Positions 8,699 through 17,719 are shown, numbered from the stretch's first letter. The stretch: 64,000 bases of DNA from Crossiella sp. SN42 (GCF_023897065.1 NZ_JAMHIV010000015.1:154268-218267); one strand, 5' to 3'. Made by a program: numbers and translations. Notes: generated by a model from the letters alone, not told the origin.

Positions 8699-9203
8699 AC
8701 ACCGGGGCCAGCCAGGCGATCGCGGCGAGCACGAGACTTGCGGCCAGGGTGGGCAGCAGCCAACCTTCCGGCAGCGGCGGCGCAAACGTGGTCACCAGCG
8801 TTGCGGCCGCGGCGAGGACCGCGCGCGCCACCGTCGCCCAGGTGGCTGGGGAGCGGGAGTTGAAGCAGCCGCAAGGCGTGCCGGGCCTGGTGCGCACCAA
8901 GATGCCCAGGTACCCGGCGAAGGCCAGGTAGAGGGCAGTCTGTGGCAGCAGCAGAGCACGGGGCAGGGAGGGCAGCAGCACGGTGGCGGTGGTGAGGGCC
9001 GCGGCCAGAAGTTCGGTGGCAGGCGTGAGCAAGGACACGGGGCGGTGCAGGGCCGGGGGCAGCAGGCGTTGCGCACGGAGCGTGGCCAGGAAAAGTCGGC
9101 GTTCGCGCAGGTGGCCGAGTCCGGCTACCAACAGGAGCAGTGCGGCGCCGAGCGAACAGGCGTTGAGCACGGCGGAGAACACCCGATGAGGGTAGCCGGA
9201 CAC
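8658..9203 (-). CDS. MauE-like redox membrane protein
   Basis: A 181-residue membrane protein of the MauE/DoxX-like group, whose characterised member is needed for disulfide formation or maturation of methylamine dehydrogenase. About four hydrophobic segments are visible: residues 8-28, 57-78, 80-102 and 122-165. A Cys-Gly-Cys pair lies in RPGTPCGCFNSRS (about residues 113-121), the typical MauE location for a redox pair after the second membrane pair. GTG start at 9203. It is divergent from the four-gene operon starting at 9272, leaving 68 bases for a shared control region. A role with the exported six-Cys protein is inferred from context. Confidence 0.8.
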   Translation of the reverse strand: MSGYPHRVFSAVLNACSLGAALLLLVAGLGHLRERRLFLATLRAQRLLPPALHRPVSLLTPATELLAAALTTATVLLPSLPRALLLPQTALYLAFAGYLGILVRTRPGTPCGCFNSRSPATWATVARAVLAAAATLVTTFAPPLPEGWLLPTLAASLVLAAIAWLAPVFSAGGGTSPPAVR

Positions 9204-9271
9204 CCGAATGACGGCTGTTGATCGTCTCTTCGGCCGTGTTTCATGAACCAGCCCTGGCGAGAGGAAAGGTG

Positions 9272-9985
9272 ATGGCGACCCAGCAGTTGACGCTGACCGC
9301 GCCCAGCGGGCGCCGGGTGAGCGTCACGCTGCCCGCGCACACCCCGGTGTCCAGCGTGGCCGCCGGTGTCCGGTTCGCCGGTGGTGTGCACGGCACCGGC
9401 TTCCAGATCGGGTCGCGCGGCTACCACGAGTTCGCGGTCACCCAGGTCGCGCCGATGCGGCAGCGGGAGCGGTTCCTGGTGCACGGCAGGGAGGTCGTGG
9501 TCGCCGAGGCCACCGACGGGCAGTCCTCGCTGGCCACCCTGTTCGGGGTCTACCACGAGCTGATGACCGTCTACTCCGGACCCGCGCCGCACCGGGACGC
9601 GGTGTTCGCGCTGTTCAACTCGTTGCGGGTGCAGGACACCGTGGCCGGGATGGTGGTGCGGCCGCGGTCGGCGACCATGCTGGAGCTGATGAGCGAGCAG
9701 CTCGTCCTGGCCGTCCGGGACCACGGTTCGCTGTCCATTCCCGGTCCGCGCCAGGCCGCCGCGCTCACCCCGCGCTTCGCCGGGGCGCGCACCCGGCACG
9801 GCGAGGTGTGGAAAACTCCTTATCCTGGCGCGGAAGGGTCCTCGCGGGCCAGCGAGCACGCGTTTGTGCTGGGCTGCCCGGCAGGCACCGCCGAGGTGCA
9901 CCTGTGCGACACCGGCGCGACCACCGAACGGCAACGGCTGGACTGGCTGAACGAGATCAACGTGGTCTGGCACAAGGCGAACTGA
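9272..9985 (+). CDS. Unknown cytosolic protein, first gene of the MauD/MauA-like operon
   Basis: A 237-residue soluble protein with no signal peptide or membrane span. I choose ATG 9272 because GAGGAAAGG lies 6 bases upstream; the frame also stays open to GTG 9218. It reads MATQQLTLTAPSGRRVSVTL and contains FQIGSRGYHEFAVTQVAPMRQRERF, VYHELMTVYSGPAPHRDAVFALFNSL and a C-terminal HAFVLGCPAGTAEVHLCDTG with two cysteines. I recognise no family. Seven bases separate it from the next gene, so it is cotranscribed with the exported protein and its partners. It could be a chaperone or modifying factor, but that is a guess. Confidence 0.75.
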   Translation: MATQQLTLTAPSGRRVSVTLPAHTPVSSVAAGVRFAGGVHGTGFQIGSRGYHEFAVTQVAPMRQRERFLVHGREVVVAEATDGQSSLATLFGVYHELMTVYSGPAPHRDAVFALFNSLRVQDTVAGMVVRPRSATMLELMSEQLVLAVRDHGSLSIPGPRQAAALTPRFAGARTRHGEVWKTPYPGAEGSSRASEHAFVLGCPAGTAEVHLCDTGATTERQRLDWLNEINVVWHKAN

Positions 9986-9992
9986 GACGGAT

Positions 9993-10493
9993 ATGTCACC
10001 GGAAATGGCCTTCAACATCATCACCTGGGTGGCGATCCTGGTGCTGTTCCTCGGACTCGCCGCGGTGCTGCGGGAGATCCGCCTGCTGCGCAACGAGGTC
10101 CGGCGCAGCCCGGAGGCCTTCGCGGCCGCCCCGCCGGAGCTGCTGCTCGGCGCCCGGTTCGCCGGGCGGGGGCGGCGGATCGTGCTGGCCGCCGACTCCG
10201 GCTGCCCGCTCTGCCACGCCGTGCTGGACCGGCTGCTGGCCGTGGCGCCCGGCTCGGTGCTGCTGACGCACGAGCCGGAAGCGTTGTGGGCCAAGGTGTC
10301 CGGCCAGCTGGAGGTGGTCAGCGACGCCGAGGTGTGGCGCGCGGTCTCGCACCTGTCGCCGCCGGTGCTGATGCTGGTGGACGGTGCGGGCCGGGCCGAG
10401 CGGGTGCACCTGCCGGTGCGGGTGGCCGAGGTGGACACGGTGCTGGCCGAGTGGCAGCGGATCGTGGTGCGGGGGCACGCCGATGCCGCTTGA
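9993..10493 (+). CDS. MauD-like thioredoxin-fold membrane-anchored protein
   Basis: A 166-residue protein with one N-terminal membrane helix (residues 6-27, FNIITWVAILVLFLGLAAVL) followed by a thioredoxin-like region. The CxxC motif is CPLC in LAADSGCPLCHAVLDRLL (about residues 70-73), and PPVLMLVDGAGR resembles the cis-Pro strand of the fold. The layout of helix, RLLRNEV linker and CPxC is that of MauD, the disulfide-handling protein of methylamine dehydrogenase biogenesis. ATG 9993 follows the preceding stop by 7 bases, and the gene overlaps the next by 11 bases. It is likely to act in the periplasm-equivalent space on the exported Cys-rich protein. Confidence 0.75.
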   Translation: MSPEMAFNIITWVAILVLFLGLAAVLREIRLLRNEVRRSPEAFAAAPPELLLGARFAGRGRRIVLAADSGCPLCHAVLDRLLAVAPGSVLLTHEPEALWAKVSGQLEVVSDAEVWRAVSHLSPPVLMLVDGAGRAERVHLPVRVAEVDTVLAEWQRIVVRGHADAA

Positions 10494-11043
10494 CTTCACC
10501 GACATCCCGGACACCGACCAGGTCCCCGTGGACGCGCGGCCGACCACCGCGTTGCGCGAGCTGGACTTCACCGGCAGCCGCCGCACCCTGTTCAAGGCCC
10601 TCGCGCTGGGCGCGGTCACGGTGGGCGCGAGCGCGCTGAACCTGTTCGGCGCGCGCCCGGCCGGCGCGGAGCCCGGTCCGTACGCCCTGTCCGGCTGGGA
10701 CCGCAACGACTGCAAGGACGCCTACCCCAACGGCTACGCCGAGGTGGGCGACACCACCGGCGCGTACGTCAACACCTACGCGGCCTGCCTGTCCGGCACC
10801 TGGCGCGGCTCGGTGTACTGCGAGAACGGCTGGCACAAGTACGGGACCTATGAACACGGACCGGTGCAGAGCCAGCACGTGCCGATCTCCACCTCCTGCG
10901 GCACCTCCACCACCAAGAACGCGTGGAAGTGGACCACCCCGGACGGCAAGGTGTGGCGCTGTTCTGACGGCTACTCCACGTTCTGGGGTCCTGGCCACAG
11001 TGGACAGACGTACCTGACGATCTGCCGGGCCCCCGTGCTGTGA
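10483..11043 (+). CDS. Tat-exported six-cysteine protein, MauA-like
   Basis: A 186-residue precursor. A twin-arginine signal, SRRTLFKALALGAVTVGASAL, starts about residue 26 after a charged N-region and is followed by a likely cleavage site near AGAEPG. The mature part has six Cys (DCKDAY, AACLSG, VYCENG, TSCGTS, WRCSDG, TICRAP), enough for three disulfides, and several Trp. A C-terminal W-x-C then TYLTICRAPV arrangement recalls the light chain of methylamine dehydrogenase, which also uses a Tat signal and the MauD/MauE helpers. The similarity is weak and the light chain has more cysteines, so the tryptophylquinone cofactor is a hypothesis. The stop overlaps the next gene (GTGA). Confidence 0.75.
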   Translation: MPLDFTDIPDTDQVPVDARPTTALRELDFTGSRRTLFKALALGAVTVGASALNLFGARPAGAEPGPYALSGWDRNDCKDAYPNGYAEVGDTTGAYVNTYAACLSGTWRGSVYCENGWHKYGTYEHGPVQSQHVPISTSCGTSTTKNAWKWTTPDGKVWRCSDGYSTFWGPGHSGQTYLTICRAPVL

Positions 11044-11780
11044 CCAGGCTGCACTGGCATCCGCTGGCCGGAGCCGCCGTGGTGCTCGCGCTCGCCGCCG
11101 CCGCGACGGGTTTGCCCGTGCCGGCCGGGTGGCTGGCGATGGGCGCGGCCTCGGGGTTCGCCACCAGCGGCTCCACCTGAAGCCGGAACTCGGCCCTGGT
11201 GCTGAGCTCGCCGGTCTGGCGAGGCACTCCGGCGGTGGCCTTCTGCCTGGGACTGCTGGGCGGCGGCCTGGTCACCGCGACCGTACTGGTGGTCCTCGGC
11301 TCGCTGCTGCGCGCCCCGCTGCCCGCGCCGGTGCCCTGGCTGCTGGTCGGGCTGATGCTCATCGTGGTGCTGGGCAAGGAGATCGGCTGGCTGCGGATCC
11401 GGCTGCCGGAGAACCGGCGGCTGGTGCCGGAGACGGTGTTCCGGCTGGGGCGGCACGCCGGGCCGTTCCAGTTCGGGCTGGAGATGGGCACCGGGGCGCG
11501 CACCTACCTGCCCAGCGGGCTGCCGTACGTGGCCGCGGTCGCGGTGCTGTTCCTGGCCTCCGTCCCGGCCGCGCTGTGCGCCGGGCTGGGTTTTGGCCTG
11601 GGGCGGGCGCTGATGACCACGGCGAACCTGCGCTTCGGCGAGAGCGGGGCGTGGGACGCGGCGTGGACCCGCCACCGCCGCGTCCTCGCCCTGTTGGTGG
11701 GGCTCGCGTTCCTGTTGGCGCTGCTGGTGTTGCTGCTCAGTGATCCGACAGTCCGTATGCCCGGTGCACGGTCTGGCTGA
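11040..11780 (+). CDS. Candidate selenoprotein: membrane protein with in-frame UGA at codon 47
   Basis: From GTG 11040 (GTGA overlap with the previous stop) the frame runs 46 codons, meets TGA at 11178-11180, and then stays open in the same frame to 11780, giving 246 residues if UGA is read as selenocysteine. The context is GFATSGST-U-SRNSALVLSS. Both sides have the same G/C-rich third positions and membrane character: one helix about residues 8-30 before the UGA, and four after it (about 62-90, 100-118, 155-185 and 218-236). No Cys lies close to residue 47. selC, selA and selB are 2.3-5.5 kb upstream. I recognise no family. Alternatives are a 46-residue peptide plus a separate gene starting at GTG 11199, or a nonsense mutation. 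The 3' end overlaps the S8 protease gene by 44 bases. Confidence 0.7.
11182..11215 (+). promoter_or_regulatory. Hairpin directly after the in-frame UGA, possible bacterial SECIS
   Basis: The upper stem CTCGGC (11189-11194) pairs with GCTGAG (11201-11206) around the loop CCTGGT. A lower stem GCCGG (11182-11186) pairs with CCGGT (11211-11215) across an AA/CTCG internal loop. It begins one base after the UGA, where bacterial SECIS elements sit, and the loop contains GGT. The loop starts about 14 bases after the UGA, close to but not clearly within the described spacing, so the assignment is tentative. Confidence 0.4.
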
Positions 11781-14700
11781 CCGAGTTGCCGTCGGCGTCG
11801 GCCGCGGTGAGCCGGAGCGCGGCGAAACCGTTGCCGCGCGGGTGGTTCAGCAGCGTGTAGCCGTTGGCGCCGAAGCGCAGCACCGGGCTGCGGGTCCAGC
11901 TCTGGCCCTCGTCGTAGGAGACCTCGGCGGTCAGCGCGGTGATCGGGGCGGTGGGTGCGCCCGGCTGGTGGTGCGCGGATAGGTTCAGCAGGTAGGGCGC
12001 TCCGGCGCGGGCGCGGTTGTGCTCGTCGACCTGGCCGGTGGCGCGGATGGCCAGCACCGGCAACGGTTTCCCGTCGCCCGCGTCGCGGAAGGTCCAGCTG
12101 ACCTCGGCGCGGCTGCCCAGGTCGGACCAGGGCACAGCGCGGGTGGCGCTGGCGTGCACGGTGTAGCGACCGCCGGTGGTCGGCACGGTGAACACGCCGG
12201 AGCCTGGGGTGTCGGCCGCGCCGATTTGCTGGCCGTCGCGGGAGAGCGTGGTGCGGCCGGTCATGCCGACCGGCGGTGGCTCGGTGACCAGCGCGGGATC
12301 GTTGCCGGACAACAGCGGCACGCCGAACTGGAGGGTCTCGCCGGTGCGGTGCGCGCCCCAGCCGCGTTCCGGGTCGCCGAAGGCCGGGCCGAGCGGGGCG
12401 CGGTTCCAGGCGGTGGCGGACCGGCCGGGGCGCAGGGTGCGCACGGACCAGTGCAGTTCGGCGTCGGACTCATCCGGCGGGCGGAGCACCAGGAGCTGCT
12501 GCCAGGTGACGTCGGGGTGCGCGGTGAAGTACTCCACCCGCTGGGCGGGCAGGGCGAGCGGGTAGGAGATCAGCATGCCGTTGGTGGTGCCGGGCACCGG
12601 CAGCCGGGCGTAGTCGGCGCGCAGGCCGGTGGCCGGGTGACCCTGGTCGTGGTAGCGACTGTCCACTGTGGCCAGTTCGTGGTCCCGGACGCGGCGGTCC
12701 AGGGTGGCCGGGATGCGGCCGCGTTCCAGGAAGGCCAGGTGGTAGAGGTAGGGGACCGGGCCGGTGGCCGGGTGCGCCGGGCCGAGGGTGGCGCGCTGGA
12801 AGTAGGCGTAGGTGTGGTCGGTGACCTGGCCGGGGGTGGCGACGGCGAAGAGCTGCTGACCGAGGCCGGAGGTCCAGGACAGGGTGGAGGTGCGCACGCC
12901 GGACTTCTCGCCGGAGACCAGGCCGAACTCGCCGTACTGGTGCCGCGCGCCGGGCCGGTCCACGGTGGCGCGGACCGGTTTCGCGGTGGTCGCGTCCAGG
13001 GTCAGCTCGGTGTCGCGGGTCAGGCTGAGTCCGGTGCGGGACAACAGGGTCACCACGGTGGACTGCTCGGCCAGGTCGAGGGCGTTGATGTCGTAGCGGC
13101 CCTTGGGCAGCCGGAGGACCGCGGTGCCGGCGGCGTTGAAGCGGGGTCCGGTGGCCGCGCCGGTGCTGGTGTCCACGGCCTGGGCGAGGGCGGCGCTGAA
13201 CTTGCCGCCACGGCTGCGGATCTTCAAGGTCAGCTGGTAGCTCTCCGGCTCCAGGACCGCGCCGAGGGCGGTGCGCACGGAGATACCTGGCGCGGTGGCG
13301 GTGAGCCGGATGCCCTGCGGCCCGGCCGTTCCGGTGGAACGGGCGGTGACCGCGACCTCGGCACTGCCCCCGGCGGGCACGGTGACCTGGTTGGCGGACA
13401 AGGCAAAGGCCGGGTTCTGGTCCAGGGCCAGGTTCAGCGTGACCGGGGCCGGTCCGTCGTTGTGGTAGCGGACGGTCTTGGTGGCGGACTGCCGGTAGGG
13501 TAAGAACCCGAAGCTGACACTGCCGCTGTCGCGCACGGACTGGCTGATCGCGCGGGCCACGTCCACCCGCCCCGCGCCCTGGTCGAAGACGCCGGCGGTC
13601 GGGGTGGCCGAGCTCATCAGCTGCGGCTTGAGCCGATCTACTGTCCACTGTGGATTCTGTTGCAGCAGCAGGGCGGCCGCGCCGGTGACGTGCGGGGCGG
13701 CCATCGAGGTGCCGCTGGCCCTGCTGTGCCGCTGGTCCACCGGGTCGGCGTCGCCGGTGGGGGTGCCGGGCACGCGGGCGGAGACGATGCCGCTGCCGGG
13801 CGCGGCGAGGTCGGGTTTGACCGCGTGGTCACCCAGGCGCGGGCCGTGGCTGGTGAACGGGCTGGGCGTGTCCTCGGCGGTGACGCTGCCGACGGCGAGT
13901 GCGGCGTCGGCCGAGGCGGGTGCGGTGACCCCGGCCAGCGGGTCCGGCGGGTCGATGCTGCGGTCGTTGCCCGCGGAGACCACGAACAGCGTGCCGTGCT
14001 TGGCGCTCAACGTGTTCAGCGCGGTGGACACCGGGTCGGCGCCGTCGGTGGTGTCGCCGCCGAGGCTGAGGTTGACCACCTTGGCGCGCGGCGCGATCCA
14101 CTCCAGCCCGGCGATGACCATCGAGTCCGGGCAGCCGAAGGCCACGCACACCTTGCCGCTGACCAGCTTCACATCCGGGGCGACCCCGCGGTACTCGCGG
14201 CCGGCCGAGGCGATGATGCCGGCCACGTGCGTGCCGTGCCCGAGGTCGTCGCCGCCCTGCGGCAGGGTGCCGGTGAAGTCCTGCTGGACCAGCAGTTTCC
14301 CGGCCAGGTCGGGGTGGCCGCCGTCGATGCCGGAGTCCAGCACGCCGACGGTGACCCCGCTGCCGGTGAGCCCGCTCTGCCAGGCGGCGGCCGTGCCGAT
14401 CTGCGGCACGCTGGTGGCCAGGGTGGGTTGGGCGGTCCCGTCCAGCCACACCTTGCCGAGTCCGGCCGGGCGGGTGCGCACCCAGTCCCAGAACTCGGCG
14501 CCCTTGGCGCGCACGGCCGCGCCGTTGATCGCGGGCAGCGCGCGGACCGTGCGGCCGCCGACCACCCCGGCGGCGCGGGCGCCGGTGTAGGTCAGGATGA
14601 CCGGGGTGTCCCCGGCGGGCTGCCGGGCCAGGGTGGTGACGTCGAACAGGCGCGGGTCCAGGCGGCCCTCGGCCAGCAGCGGCACCGCGTCCGCGGGCAC

Positions 14701-14949
14701 CACCCGGTGGTGGACGCCGTCCTTGCCGGTGGTGGTCTCGCGCAGGAAGCCGAGTTTCTCCCGGCCGGGCGCGGGTTCCACCAGCAGGGTGACCGTGCGG
14801 TCGGGGGCGGTGGCCAGGCGCACCCGGTCGCCGGTGACCAGGGTCACGGTCCGATTGTCCTTTGTGGCAGCCGGAATGGCCGGGGCAGGGTTGGCCGCGG
14901 CCGGTTCTCCTACCGGCAGCAGGGCGGCTACCAGGACCAGCGCAGCCAT
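11737..14949 (-). CDS. Large secreted subtilisin-family (S8) serine protease
   Basis: Exported serine endopeptidase of 1,070 residues. I start at ATG 14949 because the signal peptide (MAALVLVAALLPVGEPAAA) begins there; the frame is open a further 52 codons. A propeptide-like region (RTVTLVTGDRVRL) is followed by the catalytic domain with Asp in VGVLDSGIDGGHPDL (about 204), His in LGHGTHVAGI (about 241) and Ser in SGTSMAAPHVTGAAALLL (about 413). The remaining 600 residues are beta-rich, with Fn3-like stretches (APVTLNLALDQNP). This matches the long actinomycete extracellular subtilases. The gene stands alone and converges on the candidate selenoprotein gene. Confidence 0.93.
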   Translation of the reverse strand: MAALVLVAALLPVGEPAAANPAPAIPAATKDNRTVTLVTGDRVRLATAPDRTVTLLVEPAPGREKLGFLRETTTGKDGVHHRVVPADAVPLLAEGRLDPRLFDVTTLARQPAGDTPVILTYTGARAAGVVGGRTVRALPAINGAAVRAKGAEFWDWVRTRPAGLGKVWLDGTAQPTLATSVPQIGTAAAWQSGLTGSGVTVGVLDSGIDGGHPDLAGKLLVQQDFTGTLPQGGDDLGHGTHVAGIIASAGREYRGVAPDVKLVSGKVCVAFGCPDSMVIAGLEWIAPRAKVVNLSLGGDTTDGADPVSTALNTLSAKHGTLFVVSAGNDRSIDPPDPLAGVTAPASADAALAVGSVTAEDTPSPFTSHGPRLGDHAVKPDLAAPGSGIVSARVPGTPTGDADPVDQRHSRASGTSMAAPHVTGAAALLLQQNPQWTVDRLKPQLMSSATPTAGVFDQGAGRVDVARAISQSVRDSGSVSFGFLPYRQSATKTVRYHNDGPAPVTLNLALDQNPAFALSANQVTVPAGGSAEVAVTARSTGTAGPQGIRLTATAPGISVRTALGAVLEPESYQLTLKIRSRGGKFSAALAQAVDTSTGAATGPRFNAAGTAVLRLPKGRYDINALDLAEQSTVVTLLSRTGLSLTRDTELTLDATTAKPVRATVDRPGARHQYGEFGLVSGEKSGVRTSTLSWTSGLGQQLFAVATPGQVTDHTYAYFQRATLGPAHPATGPVPYLYHLAFLERGRIPATLDRRVRDHELATVDSRYHDQGHPATGLRADYARLPVPGTTNGMLISYPLALPAQRVEYFTAHPDVTWQQLLVLRPPDESDAELHWSVRTLRPGRSATAWNRAPLGPAFGDPERGWGAHRTGETLQFGVPLLSGNDPALVTEPPPVGMTGRTTLSRDGQQIGAADTPGSGVFTVPTTGGRYTVHASATRAVPWSDLGSRAEVSWTFRDAGDGKPLPVLAIRATGQVDEHNRARAGAPYLLNLSAHHQPGAPTAPITALTAEVSYDEGQSWTRSPVLRFGANGYTLLNHPRGNGFAALRLTAADADGNSVSQTVHRAYGLSDH

Positions 14950-15070
14950 TCGGACGAAGTGGACACCACCTGATTGGCGGTCGGCATTCCGGGACACCGC
15001 CGGAGTATCACCGGGTTGGCGCAATGGGTGTAGCCGCCAGGCAGGTGACGGCCTCACCCGGTTGGCGGGT

Positions 15071-16666
15071 TCAGCCCAGATCGCGCCGCCGCAGCCCGAG
15101 CACACCGGTTCCGGCCAGCGCCAACGTCACCGCGGTCAGCGCCAGCAGCGGCAGTGTGGTGAACTCGCCGCCGGAAAGCACCTTGGGTATGTGGTGGAAC
15201 GGCACGATCTGGTTGGCCAGCCAGTAGTCCACGCCGAGCACCGGGCCGAGCTGTTCGCCGAGCAGGTTGCACAGCAGCCACACCGACCAGGAGATCGCCG
15301 CGGCGGCCCTGGGCAGGAACCCGAAGGCGAGCACCGCGACCGCGCCGATCGTCCAGGCCGCCGGGACCTGCACCAGCGCGCCCAGCAGCACCCGGCCGAG
15401 CTGAGTCGAGTCCGAAGTGGACAGTGCGTGCACGGCGCCCGCGGCCAGGCCGCCCGCGCCCAGCATCACTGCGGTGCCCAGCAGCGCGAAGGCGAGGTGG
15501 CTGAGCGCCCAGCGGGTCCGGCCGACGGTGGTGGACAGGGTCAGCTCGGCCCGGCCGTCGGCCTCCTCGGCGCGCAGGCGCAGTGCCACCAGCATCGGGT
15601 ACAGCGCGGCCACGCCGCCGAGGCTGAGCAGGACCAGCCACAGGTAGGTGTCGGCGATCCCGGCCTCCGGACTGGCGGCGTACCGGCGGAAGAACTCCTG
15701 GATGGCCGGGCCGCCGCGACCGGCGATCTCCGGCATGCCCGTGGCCACCGTCGCGGTGGCCGCCCCGGCGACCGCGAACCCGGCGGTCCAGCCGAGCAGC
15801 TGCCCACGGTGCAGCCGCCAGGCCAGGCCGAAGGCCGACCGCAGCCGCATGGCGGTCGCGGGTCCGGGCCGGGTGGGCAGCACGCCGGCGCCGTGGTCGC
15901 GGCGCGCCACCAGCAGGACGGCCAGCGCGGTCAGCGACACCGTGGCCAGCAACGGAAGCAGCAGCACCGCCCAGCGCGGGTCGCCGGTGGGTTCGAGCAA
16001 GTGACTCCAGCCGGTGGGGCTGAGCCAGCGCAGCCAGAGCAGGCCGCTGCCGTCGGCCAGGAAGCGCAGCAGGTAGGCCAGGCCGAAGCCGGTGGCGGCC
16101 AGCGCGGTGGCGGTGCGGGCGCGCGGGGTCAGCTGCGCGGTGACCGCGGCCAGCGCGCCGAACACCAGGCCGGGCGCGGCCACCGCGAGCCCGAGGGCGA
16201 GCGCGTTGACGGCGGGGAATCCCATGGCGGGCAAGCCGATCGCGACCAGCGTGCCGGCGCCGAGGGCGGCGATCCAGGTGAGCAGCAGGGCGGCGGCGAG
16301 CCCGGCGTGGCGGCCGATCGCGCCCGCGCCCAGCAGTTCGGCGCGGCCGGACTCCTCCTCGGCGCGGGTGTGCCGCACGGTGATCAGCACGGCCATCAGC
16401 GAGACCAGCGCGTAGGCGATGTCGCCGATCTTCCAGGCGGTCAGCGCGGGCAGCCCGGCGCCGTGCACCTGGCCGGTGAAGGCGCTCAGCGCGGTGTTGC
16501 CGGTGACCTCGGCCAGGAACGCCTGCCGCAGCTCGGCGGTGGGGAACAGGCGCGCGTACTGGGCGGCGGTGCCCAGCACCAGCAGCGTGACCAGGCCGAC
16601 CCAGGCGGGCAGCAGCAGCCGGTCGCGGCGCAGGAACAGGCGGAACAGCAACCCGGCGCCGGTCAT
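15071..16666 (-). CDS. ABC transporter permease, exporter type
   Basis: A 531-residue membrane protein with about twelve hydrophobic segments in two similar halves ([18 protein letters not shown] and [16 protein letters not shown] mark the starts). This is the layout of the large permeases paired with a single ATPase in actinomycete antibiotic exporters of the TnrB/multidrug type. The repeated [10 protein letters not shown] and [13 protein letters not shown] motifs in cytoplasmic loops are typical of this group. Its ATG overlaps the stop of the ATPase gene (ATGA), so the two are translated together. The substrate is unknown; no biosynthetic genes are adjacent. Confidence 0.88.
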   Translation of the reverse strand: MTGAGLLFRLFLRRDRLLLPAWVGLVTLLVLGTAAQYARLFPTAELRQAFLAEVTGNTALSAFTGQVHGAGLPALTAWKIGDIAYALVSLMAVLITVRHTRAEEESGRAELLGAGAIGRHAGLAAALLLTWIAALGAGTLVAIGLPAMGFPAVNALALGLAVAAPGLVFGALAAVTAQLTPRARTATALAATGFGLAYLLRFLADGSGLLWLRWLSPTGWSHLLEPTGDPRWAVLLLPLLATVSLTALAVLLVARRDHGAGVLPTRPGPATAMRLRSAFGLAWRLHRGQLLGWTAGFAVAGAATATVATGMPEIAGRGGPAIQEFFRRYAASPEAGIADTYLWLVLLSLGGVAALYPMLVALRLRAEEADGRAELTLSTTVGRTRWALSHLAFALLGTAVMLGAGGLAAGAVHALSTSDSTQLGRVLLGALVQVPAAWTIGAVAVLAFGFLPRAAAAISWSVWLLCNLLGEQLGPVLGVDYWLANQIVPFHHIPKVLSGGEFTTLPLLALTAVTLALAGTGVLGLRRRDLG

Positions 16667-17541
16667 CGGCTCGCCTCGTAGTGCCGGCGGAACAGCTCCT
16701 CCAGGGTCGGCGGATGGCTGGCCAGCGAGCTGATCCCGGCCCCGGACAAGGCTTTCAGCACCGGCGCGAGCTGCTCGGGCTCAACCTGGCAGCGCACCCG
16801 GTTGCCGTCCACGGCCAGCTCGTGCACCCCGGTCAGCGCGGGCACCGGCCCGGTCAGCTCGGCGGTGATCGAGGTGCGGGTGAGGTGCCGCAGCTCGGCC
16901 AGCGTGCCGGTCTCCACGGTGCGCCCGGCGCGGATGATGCTGACCCGGTCGCACAGCGCCTCCACCTCGGAGAGGATGTGGCTGGACAACAGGATCGTGC
17001 GCCCCCGGTCGCGCTCCTCGGCCACGCACTGCTGGAACACCGCCTCCATCAACGGGTCCAGCCCCGAGGTCGGCTCGTCCAGGATGAGCAGTTCCACGTC
17101 GGCGGCGAACGCGGCGACCAGCGCGACCTTCTGCCGGTTGCCCTTGGAGTAGGCGCGCCCGCGCACCCGGGGGTCCAGCTCGAACCGGGCCAGCAGCTCG
17201 GCCCGGCGCGCGGGGTCCAGACCACCGCGCAGCCTGCCGAGCAGGTCGATCGCCTCGCCGCCGGTGAGGCCGGGCCACAGGTTCACATCGCCCGGCACGT
17301 AGGCCAGCCGCCGGTGCAGCGTGGTCGCCTCCCGCCACGGATCGCCGCCGAGCAGCCGGGCCCGCCCCGCGTCGGCGCGGATCAGCCCGAGCAGCACCCG
17401 GATGGCCGTCGACTTGCCCGCCCCGTTCGGCCCGAGAAAGCCGTGCACCTCCCCCGCCGCCACAGCGAGGTCAAGCCCGTCAAGGGCGCGGGTCCGGCCA
17501 TAGCTCTTGACCAGGCCGGACACCTCGATCACTGGAGTCAC
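16663..17541 (-). CDS. ABC transporter ATP-binding protein
   Basis: A 292-residue ATPase driving the adjacent permease. Walker A is GPNGAGKST (about residues 37-45), the signature is [11 protein letters not shown] in place of LSGGQ, Walker B with catalytic Glu is [12 protein letters not shown], and the H-loop is [13 protein letters not shown]. The C-terminal 80 residues form the extra domain common to drug-export ATPases. The GTG start at 17541 lies 7 bases behind a good -10 element, so the message appears leaderless. Divergent from the PlsC-type acyltransferase gene. Confidence 0.92.
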   Translation of the reverse strand: MTPVIEVSGLVKSYGRTRALDGLDLAVAAGEVHGFLGPNGAGKSTAIRVLLGLIRADAGRARLLGGDPWREATTLHRRLAYVPGDVNLWPGLTGGEAIDLLGRLRGGLDPARRAELLARFELDPRVRGRAYSKGNRQKVALVAAFAADVELLILDEPTSGLDPLMEAVFQQCVAEERDRGRTILLSSHILSEVEALCDRVSIIRAGRTVETGTLAELRHLTRTSITAELTGPVPALTGVHELAVDGNRVRCQVEPEQLAPVLKALSGAGISSLASHPPTLEELFRRHYEASR

Positions 17542-17577
17542 ACCGATGAATCTACAGAGATTTCATAAACTTGTGAA
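17539..17577 (-). promoter_or_regulatory. Leaderless promoter of the ABC exporter operon
   Basis: Read leftward: -35 TTCACA (17577-17572), a 17-base spacer, -10 TAGATT (17554-17549), then 7 bases to the GTG start at 17541. The A/T-rich stretch stands out in this G+C-rich window. There is no room for a ribosome-binding site, so a leaderless mRNA is expected. The same geometry occurs before the Clp-N gene at 5475-5520. Confidence 0.6.
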
Positions 17578-17719
17578 CGTACGAAACGCGTAAAGACGCG
17601 GAGATCACCCCACGGTGATGTGCTCCAGCACGTCCTCCGTCGCCGATCTGGACCCACGGAGGTATGGCACAGACTGCATTCGCAGGTGTTTGCCCGATCA
17701 AGCCACCTACTGTGGTGAC

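Noticed and set aside
11199..11780. Treating the membrane protein as a normal gene starting at GTG 11199
   Set aside because: Possible, but it would leave a 46-codon overlapping peptide with the same codon bias and membrane helix in the same frame directly before it. The Sec reading explains both; kept as the stated alternative.
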